Source of the DNA: Myrica gale | Taxonomy: Eukaryota > Streptophyta > Magnoliopsida > Fagales > Myricaceae | Length of the DNA: 64,000 nucleotides | Assembly: GCA_963930655.1 (NCBI GenBank) | Contig: OZ005605.1 | Span: 19,909,501 to 19,973,500, forward strand | Direction: 5' to 3' | Program-made: the position numbers and the translations under genes | Shown here: positions 1 to 10,247 of the stretch, in pieces | Layout of the letters: each line of letters opens with the position of its first letter | Position numbering within the stretch: the first letter of the stretch is position 1 | The notes under the pieces: generated by a model | The model's database searches: none | Seen by the model: only the letters and a program-made list of their open reading frames with translations | What the model was told of the DNA's origin: nothing

Positions 1-104
1 GTAGGCCGGTTTTCAAATATGGGCCACCTACACCTACACCGTTAAGGGCAAAAACCGGCCCTTAACGGTGGCGGTTTTAGTGGTGGCGGTGGCGGTTATC
101 CTAC
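1..104. repeat. GC-rich palindromic block, probable end of a hAT-type MITE
   Basis: Purine/pyrimidine-skewed GC-rich DNA with repeated GGCGGT and ACCGGCC/GGCCGGT words, ending at TATCCTA. It resembles the internal sequence of the GC-rich hAT-type MITEs elsewhere in the window (5870-6203, 28110-28389). The left part lies outside the window, so the terminal repeat and target duplication cannot be checked. Confidence 0.4.
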
Positions 105-386
105 ATTCATATTAGGTCATTTTTTAGCATTTTATGCACTTCGCCTAATGTATTTTTTTTAGTGGGTTTACATGATAAAGTTACAGATTCTTTCTCACTT
201 GAGATAATCACAGCTATTGCTAATTTGAAAAATTACATTAATAGAGTCGCAAAGGTTAACACATGCTTCTCACCTTCAGATTTCAAATTACTTGGTGACT
301 AAAACACCGCAAATTAGAATACAAAAATAATCAGCAAAATGGAATACAAAACGAAGAAAAGAACATAAGAAAGTTATACACCATAC

Positions 387-657
387 CTTTAACTTTTGAT
401 TAGCATCTTTCTCTAAAACTAGTCCAGCTTTGACATATGCATCAATAATAACTTCTAAAAATAGGTCAAGAAATTCAAAATAACTTAATAGAATAAACAA
501 CTTAAACCTACTAAAAGAGTATATGTCATTCTTTCTCTTTGGTAGTATAGATAAAAATTTGGATACGACACGCACGTAACAGTCTGTCCTCACTGCCAAT
601 TTCTTCCACAAGAGCATAAAGAACATGGGCTTTGGCCAAAGAACCTCTCATGCAGTC
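387..657 (-). pseudogene. ASCC1-like (AKAP7/2H phosphoesterase domain) gene fragment, two exons
   Basis: Two minus-strand exon-like pieces with splice signals, 657-567 and 454-387. Together they read DCMRGSLAKAHVLYAL...GSEDRLLRAC and VIIDAYVKAGLVLEKDANQK. The first exon splits a Gln codon with the second, and the intervening intron starts GT and ends AG. The sequence matches the AKAP7_NLS/2H-phosphoesterase part of plant ASCC1-like proteins (RNA ligase/cyclic phosphodiesterase-like family). Upstream KH-domain exons and the downstream catalytic HxT region (LHATVMN in homologues) were not found nearby, so this is an isolated fragment. Its introns are kept, so it was moved as DNA and not through a spliced RNA. 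It is in the same orientation as the cyclin and LRR-kinase fragments, which suggests one captured mosaic. Confidence 0.75.
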
Positions 658-1506
658 CTGAAAGGACATGAATGAGTTAGCATTCAATGCTAATAGCATC
701 TCTCCTCACCCATTACAACATACATAATCCTACAGCTTTTCCAGAATCGAAGAAGAGTCATGGCAACAACAACACTGAAAAACCACCTTCCTATTAGGCA
801 AAAACTAGAGGCTTTTCAACCCAGGGATTTCAGTTAGGAGCTCAATCATTTTCTACTTGAATTAGACAAAAAAAAAAAGAAAAAGGATTGGTCACCGTGG
901 TAAAACAGAGATGAAGTCCAACATAAGGCAATGAAGAGATAAACACATCCTGGGAACGTATTGTCTGATTAATATAAATTAAGGGCAACTTAAACAAAAA
1001 GAATAACAGAAAAGAGAATAATGTTTGAAAATCATCGTACTTGTCTGTGTGAGTATTCTTTAAAGATAGCAGCAGAAATCCTCTAGTGGCGAGCAAATAG
1101 AATTAATAAGAGCATTCATATACTTTGAGGACAAACAGAAAGTGGCATTACAACAGAGGCTCCCAACCAGGACTCCTAACCCAGATTATGTCCTCTCTAT
1201 CTTAAGAGCTAAAACTAGCTCTTTTGGGAAATTGACAAATTGGAATCAGAAAATTGAATGATGTCAGGAACAAGAGAAAACGTAAAAGCATTATTAACAT
1301 CTCAACCTCAGCACATCGATTTGAAATTAACTAGCTGATGACAACCAGTGGGTATTTGGTTATCCACATCTTTGCACTACAGCTTAGTTAAACCACTATC
1401 TTTGAGAACTTTGAAGCATGACACCTGTTCAATGCATATGCAATAAAAAACAGCCATGGATGCAATTATCTTATCAGGTACACTTGAACACAGAAAAGAA
1501 TCTTAC
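658..1506. other. Unassigned spacer between captured fragments
   Basis: About 850 bases of AT-rich sequence between the cyclin exon 2 piece and the ASCC1-like piece. I could not recognise further cyclin or ASCC1 exons here on either strand. If the region is transcribed on the minus strand it would behave as an intron, since it is entered by a GT donor at 1506 and left by an AG before 657. Confidence 0.4.
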
Positions 1507-2148
1507 CAGACAAGTTCCTCAGCCCTCCAAAGAAACTCCCAATGCAAGTGGTTCTTTAAACCAAGCCTCCTGATAATGTGATCAAAGAAGGAAATTGGGG
1601 TCACCGGGTTCATCCTCCAGTGATGAGTGGACAGTACCAGAAGCTCCATTCTCTGAATAGTCTTTGCCTCAAACACATACTTTGATTCCTCCACCTAAAA
1701 CCAAAAAGAACCCCACATTTTAACAATCTGACAAGTTCAAGAAACACAAATCATGGCATTTTAACAAGCATCCAGATTGCACAAATAAATATCACATACT
1801 TGCAGGTCTAAAAGAAGTGGCACATGAGTCTCCTCCACCTTGGCAGCCAGAGATAAACAAGCCACCGCAGCGAGTTGACTCATCCAGGGCTTGTCCCTCT
1901 GGATCGTCAGGCTTGAAGCAAACCTATCAAAGTAATTCACAGCAAGAACAGCGGTCAAAGCAGAGAACCCATAGTGCGCCTTAACCCTCAAAATCCAATC
2001 CACAGCCTCTTTCCGAGCCACCATTAGAGGCCCGTCTGAGATCAGACTGGTAGGACACACATGGGCTTCTCCTTCTTTGGAAATTAGGGACACAAGCTCA
2101 TCATCTTCCCAACCTATGTCATTGTCGAGCAAAACCGACGGGAAATAC
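1507..2148 (-). pseudogene. D-type cyclin (CycD3-like) fragment, exon 1 part plus exon 2
   Basis: Minus strand. The first piece (about 2148-1800) reads WEDDELVSLISKEGEAH... through ARKEAVDWILRV, the cyclin-box AVNYFDRF and SLAAKVEETHVPLLLDLQ, then a GT donor. The second piece (1694-1507) starts VEESKYVFEAKTIQRMELLV and runs to HLHWEFLW before a GT donor. This is the classic first half of the plant cyclin D N-terminal box. The LxCxE retinoblastoma-binding motif that normally precedes it is absent, because the fragment joins LRR-kinase sequence upstream. The end of exon 2 also departs from the usual CERLLLSVI. The C-terminal cyclin box exons were not found. Cell-cycle function is therefore unlikely. 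The retained intron indicates DNA-level duplication. Confidence 0.85.
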
Positions 2149-2163
2149 AGCCCCTCCACAGCT

Positions 2164-2439
2164 TCATTTCAACCTCCTCAGCCCCCCGAGACGGCCCAGA
2201 GATTTGGGTATCAAATTAAATACATTCTTGTACAAATACAGCCCCTCCACAGCTTCATTGGTGCTCTCCAATGTCGAAAACTCCAAGCTTTTCCTGGACA
2301 CGTCAAGTACAGCCTCATCGTCGACATTACTGTTGTTGCCATCGTCAATCAAAGAGGACTTTGTCGATTTTGAAGTTTCAGGCTTTTCAAGGTTTTCAGA
2401 GGATTTAAGGACAATCTAGTCCGAATCGGCGAGTTGCAT
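2164..2439 (-). pseudogene. LRR protein-kinase 5' fragment (AT1G04210-like N-terminus)
   Basis: Minus strand from an ATG at 2439 (MQLADSD), followed by an in-frame stop, then a coherent stretch with DDEAVLDVSRKSLEF, NEAVEGLYLYKNVFNLIPKS and LGRLGGLRRLK. This matches the N-terminal LRR part of a plant LRR protein kinase (the family of Arabidopsis AT1G04210, whose proteins carry EGLYLYRNVFNLIPKS at this place; recalled, not searched). It breaks off right after the first LRR and runs into cyclin sequence. The join carries a duplicated stretch of about 25 bases (see findings). It encodes no complete protein. Confidence 0.7.
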
Positions 2440-2475
2440 AGGAGGTGAGGACGAAATGAAAAGAAGAATGAATAA

Positions 2476-2655
2476 GGGGAAACCCGGTTCCCGGTCCCCC
2501 GGGTTCCCGGTGCCGGGGAACCCGGGAACCGGGAATACCCCCGGGTTTCCCCCAAAAGGAGGCACCGGCACCTACACCGGTTTCCCGGTCCCCCGGGTTC
2601 CCGGTGCCGGTGCCGGTGCCGGTTCCGGTGCCACCGGAATTTTCCGGTGGCACTG
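2476..2655. repeat. GC-rich palindromic block, probable hAT-type MITE
   Basis: Very GC-rich, built of repeated CCGGGTTCCCGG and GTGCCGGTGCCGG words, with a right end TGAACAGCCCTA. The reverse complement, TAGGGCTGTTCA, closely resembles the terminal repeat TAGGGCTGTCCA of the well-defined MITE at 28110-28389. The left terminal repeat is not clear (TAAGGGGAAACCC is the best candidate) and no matching target duplication was found. Confidence 0.5.
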
Positions 2656-2893
2656 AACAGCCCTAAGGTACCGTGTCCTCGCCTTACGAGTTTCAATCTA
2701 CGCTGTAAACGGTAATTTATAAATGTTTTGAGGGTAATTCAGTAACCTGTTTTGGGCTTCCTTTCGATATTGCATCTGACATCGGACTTAAACGACAACA
2801 CGCTCTTCCTACATCGGCCCAAAAGGTTTCTGATTAGGGCTCCGATTTCCACACAGGAGGGAGAAAGGGGAAAAGGGTACTCGCAGGACGACG

Positions 2894-5800
2894 ATGGTAT
2901 GCGAAAAGTGTAAGCATTTTGTGACCTTCATTTGCGATTCATGTTCCACTAATCATGTATGCACTTTGTCATAGCCTATAGACGTTCAAAATATGTGCTA
3001 TAATTTTGTGACCTTCATTTGCGATTTGTTTACTCTTTCGTTTCGTGGGGAGTGTAGGTGAGAAGAAGCTATCGAAGGTGATAGTGCCGGACAAGTGGAA
3101 AGAAGGTGCAAGCAATACTACCGAAGGCGGTGGCCGCAAGATCAACGAGAACAAGCTGCTCTCCAAAAAGAACAGGTCATTTCTTTTTCTCTTGTAATGT
3201 TTTTCCTTTAAAAAAAATATTATGTTCCTTCAGAGTGCAATTTCTCCAATCTACACTTCTTCTTTGTTCCTTTTTTTTTTCTGTTTGCCTTCAATTATAT
3301 TCTCTTACTATGTTCAATTTGTTGCTTTGTATCGGCTTCGATTTTGTATTTTAACCAAAACCGAAAAAAGAGCAAAGAAACAGTAAGAGCCCATGGTAGT
3401 GCATGATCGTTTTATGTATTTTGCTTCGTCATGAGTCCAAAAAGTTGACAGAACACCCAACTGATCTCGGCGCCTTGCAAGTCCTGTAAGGGGTTCACAC
3501 CGGAGGTGAGCCTCCTATGCCTAAGTCAGGGATTTTCTGAGGGAGAATAACAATAGGAAGACTAGTAATCAGAATGTCATATTAGGGGTGCGTACCCCTT
3601 TTTTATCGGCCCCAGAGAGGCACAATCTCGTTAAGATTGAACTGCCCGGGGTGGTTAGGACACTCATTCCTACTTGGAGTCTGAGAGATGACCTCCCTTA
3701 TCATAAGGAGATTTTATGTTATCCTTATCCGTCTCATGACAAGTAGAAGACCTTATCTATCATTCGAAAATGTTGGAGAGGTGGGACTCCAGTGTATTCT
3801 CTAGATAATTGAGGAATCCGACGAGGCCTTATCATAAGGAGATTTTCTGTTATCCTTATCCGTCTCATTGTTTGGCCCAGTAACGAGTAGAGCATGGGGT
3901 ATTTATCGGGTGAGATTTGAAGTTTCAAATAAGCTCAGAGAGGGGTATTCGTAGTGTTGAGTGTAGAGTATGCTACATGTCTTTACTAACTTCAGTACCT
4001 TGTTATTGATTGGTGTAGTCTAGACTCTAGAGACGATAGCAGTGCCATAGTTCATTCTTCTGGTTCTGAATCGGGGGACAAAATGCCAGCTATGAAAAAT
4101 GCCTCAAAGCACACAAATTCTTCGCTGGCAGAGTTGAGAATTAGGTATTCGGTTCCTCCGTCAATTAGGATGCGAGCTCCTAAGGGAAATGAGCGTGTTC
4201 TGAATCCTTCTGAGGGTGAGATAGGGTTTCTTGATGACGCATTGCATGCCGGTGCTCGGTTTCCGTTGCCTCGAGAGAGTCGAGAGCTGTTACATGCCTT
4301 TTCCTTATCGCTCAGTCAATTGGCTCTCAATGGGTGAAGGCTAGCTTTGGGCTTCATCATATTGTGGAGAGAATTGTTCCCTGGGGAGGGCTCTTCACCT
4401 TGGAGGGAGTTCGTGTACTGCTACAAAATAGTGAAGTACGAGGAGGGGGATGTTCTTCTTCCAAGCTAGGGGAAATCGGGCGTTGTTTAGTGCTTTTCCT
4501 TCCAATAACAAGGGATGGTGTCATAAGTTTTTCTTTTTGTCCGGCAAAGGCTGGGAGTATCCTCTAGACGAAGCCGACCCCATCTGAGTGATCCAAACAT
4601 GGGGTGTTCCGTTTGCTCAAGGTAAGTCCTCTGTCACTTATTGCATGTACCTTCCTTCCCCGATAACTTGATAGTAGGTCTCTATTGGTAGTTCGGGAGG
4701 AGCCGGATTTAGACGATGCAGAGAAAATCCGAGTACACCAAGCCCTCAAGGATAAATCTTGGGACATAAGTAAGCTACTGTCCCCTGGGTTATCGAACCC
4801 AGCTTGTTGACAGGTGAGGTTGTTTCTTCAAAGAGGCTTCAGTATGATCTTTGTAGGGGTACTTTTAACATTTTTTTTAACGGTAGTAGTCAAGGTCAAA
4901 CGGAAGCTAGTTGTAGAGTTGGGGTAACACCGGTAATGAAATCTAAACACCTCGTGGCTCGGTGCAACCCTTGTCAAGGCGTGGATCGGGTGGCCTTCGA
5001 GGGTAGTGCTTTGGCGAGTGTAGGGATCAGGGGTATTTTCGTTCGGGAGCCAAGGACGATTACCAAGGAGGGGAAGGGTAGTCCTAATACTTCAAGTAGT
5101 GATGAGGTGCGGGTTCCTGGGGAAGTGAAGGGCAGCGCTCGACCACGGTCATACCATCCCCCCTACACTGTGCTTCGATTAAGTAAGAGGAGAAGCTTGA
5201 TTGATGAGGGTGAAGAGGTGGTTTTGCCTAATGCCATATCATCGGTCCAAGCAGGGAAAGAGGATCAACTTCTTCCCCCTAGGGGAGGAGAGCAGGCTTC
5301 CTCCTCCGAACATCAAGAGGCTTCGATCGGGGTAGAGGAGGCTCTAGATCCCCTAGCACAATACATGCTAGACCCAGTGGTGCGACCAGGTGACTTAGTG
5401 CTAGGAGTACTGGTAGAGAGCTCGAACCCTGAAGACATATGCAAGATGTTGCTCGACGCTTCTCAACATTTTTTAAAGGTAAGTTGCCTAGGCTTGTTGT
5501 GGTGATCGAGAACTATTGTGCCTTATGCCTTCCTAAATTTATCGTGCGTACAAATGGGAGTCAGCCTTCTCCAATCCTTGGAGAGTTCAGGAACAATCAA
5601 GACGCTGTCAGGGGAACTTCAGAAGGCGACGTTGGTGCTGAGGAATGAGCGGATATGATGATAGGTCTCTTTCAAGCAAAATTAGTTGAGCTGAAAGGTA
5701 TGCAGGCTTGTGCCAGCTCCTCTGGGGGGCATGCAGAGGTAATCAATGCTGCTAGGGTGGAGGTTAATGATTTAAGGCTGAAAAATAGGCGTCTTGGAAT

Positions 5801-8800
5801 CACCTGTGGCGTGCCTAGAGGGTTAGGCAAAATTGGATAACTCCCTCAAGCAGAGTCTTCAGGATGAGGTAGGGCTGAAAAACCGGAATGCGGTCCGGAC
5901 CGCATTCCGGTCCTAGTATATTAAAGGACCGGACCGATTTTAATTTTTTTTTCAATTTTTTCAGGTTAATTTCAAAGGGAAAGTGTATATTAAATGTTAA
6001 GTTTTAGTTTAGATTAAAATTAAACGTTTTATGTTTATAATTTGTATTAAAAATTATAAAATTTTTTTTTTATTATTTTTTTAATAAATGCGGTCCGGTC
6101 CGGTCCGGACCGCATTTATTAAAAAGGAGGACCGGACCGGACTTGACCGCAAATCCGGTCCGATTTTCCGGTCCGGTCTGCGGTCCGGTTGTGTTCACCC
6201 CTAGGATGAGGTGTCTCGACTCCAAGGCGATCGTAATAAGCTTGTTTGGGATTTGGGAGAGGAACGTCGTCAAATGGAGTTATTGCGGGATGAGATGTCC
6301 CTGAAGGACACTCAGGTTACCCGAACTGGAGAGTTTGTCTCAGGCAAAGAGAATTATGTATGAGGGTGTGCTTGGGGAGATGGTTGATGCTCTAGGTCGG
6401 GAGGAAAATTTGATAATGCAGTTGGAGTCTGCCCGGACAACTATCGAGTTGCATCAAAGCAAACTGTCTGAGTCGGAGGTCAAGGTGCTATGCCTGACTA
6501 GTGAGATGCAAAAAATCAAGCTGGAGAAAGTTGTAGCGGTGGCAACCCTAAATGTTCAAGAAGTTCATCAGTTAGACTTGGAACATAATCTGCAAGTCGT
6601 ACAAGCATCTTTGGCATCAGAATGGTCCTACGGGTTCTATGATGGCTTCGGGGCTGCATCCAAGGCGTTGAAGGAAAAGTATTCCCAGATTGACCTGTCG
6701 GGCTTCCAAAATGAGGACTTTTGCATAGTTTCGGAGAGTGAGCCAGGGCCCCTCACCCCGAGGTGGATGTGGAACTGTTGTCAGATGAGGTCCTCGGTGA
6801 GCCGTCTATTGCTAGTGCAGTTCCATATTTGTTGGCTCCCGAGAAATTAAGGTGGTGACTGTCGAGCATGCTTACTAGGATAGCTTTCATTTTGTTGCTA
6901 TTTCCCTTTGCTGATTTGTACATGTACATTTTGCTGACGTGGACTTTCTAATGGTAGAGGGTAGATGGGGCTTAGTTCGGGGCCTTTTGTACTCGGGCTT
7001 GTCCAGCCCATTATCTTGTATTTCTTGTCAGTTCCAATTATTTATGGAACTTCTTCTTTTAGTCACGTTGTAATGGGTTTGAGTTTGGCGCTGGTTCGTT
7101 TCTGGCAATAACCAACTCGCACGGCTTACCCTCTATACTCATAATTTCATTACGTCATACGAAGGGACAACTTGAGAGAGCAAGCATTGTGTCTGTAGCT
7201 CATATAAGTGCTCATTCTTCTGCAGTTTGCCTTTGCTTATACCATTCTTCTACTCAGTTTGCCTTTGCTAATACTATGCTCCTCGTTTGCTTTCTTCTTC
7301 CTCAAAACTTCGAAATGGCAAAGCGTACGAGGAGTCAGTCATCTCTCTACCCTTCCCCCTAAGTTGTTGCTAGAGATTGTTCTCCGAGTTGCCTAGGACT
7401 CATCAAGAGATCTTCTGCAGCTTTGAGGGGCATGTCATCGCTTATGAGCAATTTCTAATGAAGCAGATATATATATATATACATAGCTATTCGGGTGGAA
7501 GAGCTACTAGACCCCAAGGAGAGTTCGGTGGAGGCAAATACTTTCGTGCGAATCGGAACGCTGACGTCTTATTTCTAAGGGGTGTCAAGGATATGTTCTC
7601 GTGTTGGAGCTACGAGTTCGGTGCTCAGATGGTGGCAACTGCTGCAGATGCTGGTAGCCCCCGTGGGATTTACCTGCATTATATGCTTCGGTTAGTGGCC
7701 GGGGAAGTTGAGGGAGAGCACGGTGCACCCATTTTCCATTGGCTTCAGACCCCCGAAGGATTCCATGTCATGGGTCGACTTGCTAGCGCTTTGGGGTCGA
7801 ACAATAGCATAGTTTCGACGCTAAATGGGGTTATCAGACTCCTATGAATGTGGACATCTGGCCCCCATGTGTAGGAGACCCCATAGGTGTGACGCGGGAG
7901 GAGGTGGTTCCAAACCTTCAACCTGAGTGGACAGTGGACTTGTATTATGCGAGTCTCTGTCCAGCTTGTAGGGTTGGTAGAGAACTTGCTTTTTTTTTTT
8001 TTTTGCCCTAACGGGTCACTATAGACTTCCTTTTTAAGGGGTAATGTGCTTGTACATTTACTCTTTAAAAGAATACATTTTACTGTGTCGCCTTCTCTCT
8101 TTACTGGAAATCGTGTTCTTCTTCTAGCTGTTTTCCCGAGCATTGCTTTGCTCTTGATAGCTCTTGGGTGGGTTGGACAAAGGCTGTGTGTTCCCCTCTT
8201 TGTTATCTTGATCATGCACGCTTCTTTCTCTTCTTTCTTCTTCTCTCTTTTTTGTTTTTTTGAGGTATCCGTTTCCCTAGTGGAGATCACTTGGACACTC
8301 TCTTGAATGTTGGAGATTTCGTGGAGATCGACCAAGCACTCTCCCAGGGCTTTACCCAGGGTACTCTCTTGGATTCTTGGAGATTTCTCGGAGACCGACC
8401 AAGCACTCTCCCTGGGCTTTACTCCGGATACTTTATTGGATTTTTGAATATTTCTCGAAGACCAACCAAGCACTCTCCTGGGACTTTATCCTGGGACTCT
8501 TGGATTTTTTGAGATTTCGTAGAAATCGACCAAGCACTCTCCTGGGGCTTTACCCCGGTCACTCTCCCTTTATACTATTGGGCTGGCTCATATCTCACCC
8601 TATCACTTCGCAAAGATAAATTCAGTAGATTGGACTTATCAACTTTGAGATCATAACATGTTTGATGGTAAGAATAAGTGGGATACAGGGTTTTTCCTTT
8701 TGAAAATGGTTTTTATTGTGAGCCAAAATGGCGGTTTTACTACCACACGCTTGGATTTTGATTAGTAGCGAAGTTAATGGCAGAATTCATTCAATCAGTC

Positions 8801-10247
8801 CTCAAATAGGATTGGAGCGATGGAGGGGAATAGAGTCCCAAGTGAGTTTTGAAGGAACTGATCTGGAAACCTCTCACTCCAAAGTGCAGATCACAGACTA
8901 GACCCTGTGCTCTTTAGGGTAATTGTGGTGCTTTCTCCTGGGCATAGTTTTTAGGTTGTTACTGGACTAGTTTAGTGCTCCACAATAAGCTTTATAGGCC
9001 ATGCATTCTGAGAGAGATGCCCAACAAGTCCCCTCTGCAAAGGAAGCTGCACCTTCTGATACCATTATCTTGTGACAGAAACTTTAGCTTGTCAAATGAC
9101 TCTTTTTCCTATCTTTGCGATTTTGACCAATGTGCATCTCTCTAGTGGTTTGTTTCACATTTGATTCTGTGGTTCTGATGATTAATATGCTTTTCTTGCC
9201 TGCCCTGTGCAATGGTAGTGCAACTTGGGTCGTTCGTTGTTGTGGTTCTCTCCCTCTCTATGTGGCAGTGATGTGGGGAATCTTTTTATGCTAGCATTTT
9301 AATACTTACAAATGGTGCCTCTGGATGCTTGTTAAGTTATAGATGCAACCAGCGTCATATTAGTTATCGAGATATTTAGATTAATTGAGTTGCCCTGGAA
9401 GCATATGAGAAGAGATCATATTAGCATTTCCTTTCTTGATTACTTATGCTAATGAGTGTGGGTCACACTATTGATGTTATATAAGTCAAGGATATGTGGT
9501 TTATATGATTAATGTGTGGGGTTGCGACACTAGGAGTGGGATAAAGAATGGGAGAAATTCCACTAAAGGTACATCACAAATATCTTGACATATCTCTTAG
9601 GAGTTATGAAGTATTTGATGAGGTTACATAATTGTGCATAAATCTGAGCAGTTTCAGATTGAAGTTTCTTGTGACAACTATTATGCCTGAGATAAGCCTC
9701 AATGGACATTGTTCTTTGTTGAATGACCTGAAAAGGATTCATAAAGCTAACCTACAATAAGTTAGGCTCAAGGGTGAGGTGTGTCGAGTTATAGCTTTAA
9801 CTAGTCTGTTGTTATGTCCTGCTGAGTTTTGTACTTTCTGTAATGCAGAATAACTGATGAATGAAAGACAAGTGGTCATAGGACATCTTTACTTATTGTG
9901 GTTAATTTTGTACATTGATTTTTTTTTTCAGGCTTAATGATATCGGTTTGGGATTTTCTCAATATAATGGAGTGTTTTTTTTTTCTTTTTTAACTTGCAG
10001 GTGGACTCCTTATGGAAATACCAAATGCATGATATGCAAGCAGCAAGTACACCAGGATGCAAAGTATTGTCACACTTGTGCATATACCAAAGGTACTATG
10101 ATTAGATGTTGCTGATCTGTCTGGGGATATGATATTTGTGCTTCTGCTCTAAGAAAATTCTGAAATGCGTTTTGTTGTCCAGGAGTCTGTGCCATGTGCG
10201 GTAAGCAAGTACTTGATACCAAGCTTTACAAACAAAGCAATGTATGA
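2894..10247 (+). CDS. CRIPT: CRIPT homologue (cysteine-rich PDZ-binding protein), 4 exons
   Basis: Exons 2894-2909, 3058-3175, 10001-10092 and 10183-10247 add up to 291 bases, coding 96 aa plus a stop. The protein starts MVCEKCEKKLSKVIVPDKWK and ends LDTKLYKQSNV, the near-invariant CRIPT ends. Four CxxC pairs are visible: CEKC, CMIC, CHTC and CAMC, i.e. the zinc-binding knuckles of the family. Length matches other CRIPT proteins (about 100 aa). In animals CRIPT binds PDZ domains and is a minor-spliceosome component; its plant role is little known. All introns are GT-AG. Exon 1 codes only five and a third codons. Intron 2 is 6825 bases because it took up a gypsy-type relic with a nested MITE. 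The reading frame is intact, so the gene is probably functional if the long intron is spliced. Confidence 0.93.
3696..3868. repeat. Direct repeat pair of about 42 bp
   Basis: The words CCTTATCATAAGGAGATTTT and TTATCCTTATCCGTCTCAT occur in the same order at 3696-3737 and 3827-3868, 131 bases apart. CCTTATcATAAGG inside the unit is palindromic. It lies in the 5' part of the gypsy-type relic and may be a leader or LTR-internal repeat. Confidence 0.7.
5870..6203. mobile_element. hAT-type MITE with 8-bp target duplication GGATGAGG
   Basis: The element starts TAGGGCTGAA and ends TTCACCCCTA, an imperfect inverted repeat continued by GGTCCGGACCGC-type GC-rich palindromes, around an AT-rich centre. 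It is flanked by identical 8-bp copies GGATGAGG at 5862-5869 and 6204-6211. An 8-bp duplication and a TAGGG start fit the hAT superfamily. It has no coding capacity. It interrupts the coding remnant of the gypsy-type relic and is therefore younger than that relic. Confidence 0.92.
8281..8570. repeat. Tandem repeat, unit about 67 bp, four copies
   Basis: The word ACCAAGCACTCTCC (with small changes) recurs at about 8331, 8398, 8465 and 8529, each followed by a GGGCTTTA word and preceded by GAGATTTC-type sequence. The copies differ by several substitutions, so the array is not recent. It lies near the 3' side of the gypsy-type relic in CRIPT intron 2. Confidence 0.85.
8600..10000. other. Rest of CRIPT intron 2
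   Basis: AT-rich intron sequence without a recognised element. The intron ends in a pyrimidine tract and TTGCAG just before exon 3 at 10001. Confidence 0.5.

Larger units (their letters stand above)
3440..8600 (+). mobile_element. Decayed gypsy-type gag relic (fossil) inside CRIPT intron 2
   Basis: Fossil. Plus-strand coding remnants between about 4083 and 7850 contain RMRAPKGNERVL and a stretch like EIGFLDDALHAGARFPLPRE, which resembles the 'putative gypsy type transposon' (Transposase_28, PF04195) gag-like domain. Further on there are coiled-coil-like, Gln/Glu/Lys-rich segments (about 6335-6750). No integrase, reverse transcriptase or RNase H was recognised, so it was non-autonomous or has lost its pol. 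Matching LTRs were not found by eye and the limits are approximate. It is broken in several places and looks old. A MITE (5870-6203) was inserted into it later. Confidence 0.6.

Noticed and set aside
387-2439. Functional cyclin D gene
   Set aside because: The N-terminal retinoblastoma-binding region and C-terminal cyclin box are missing, and the upstream sequence belongs to an LRR kinase.
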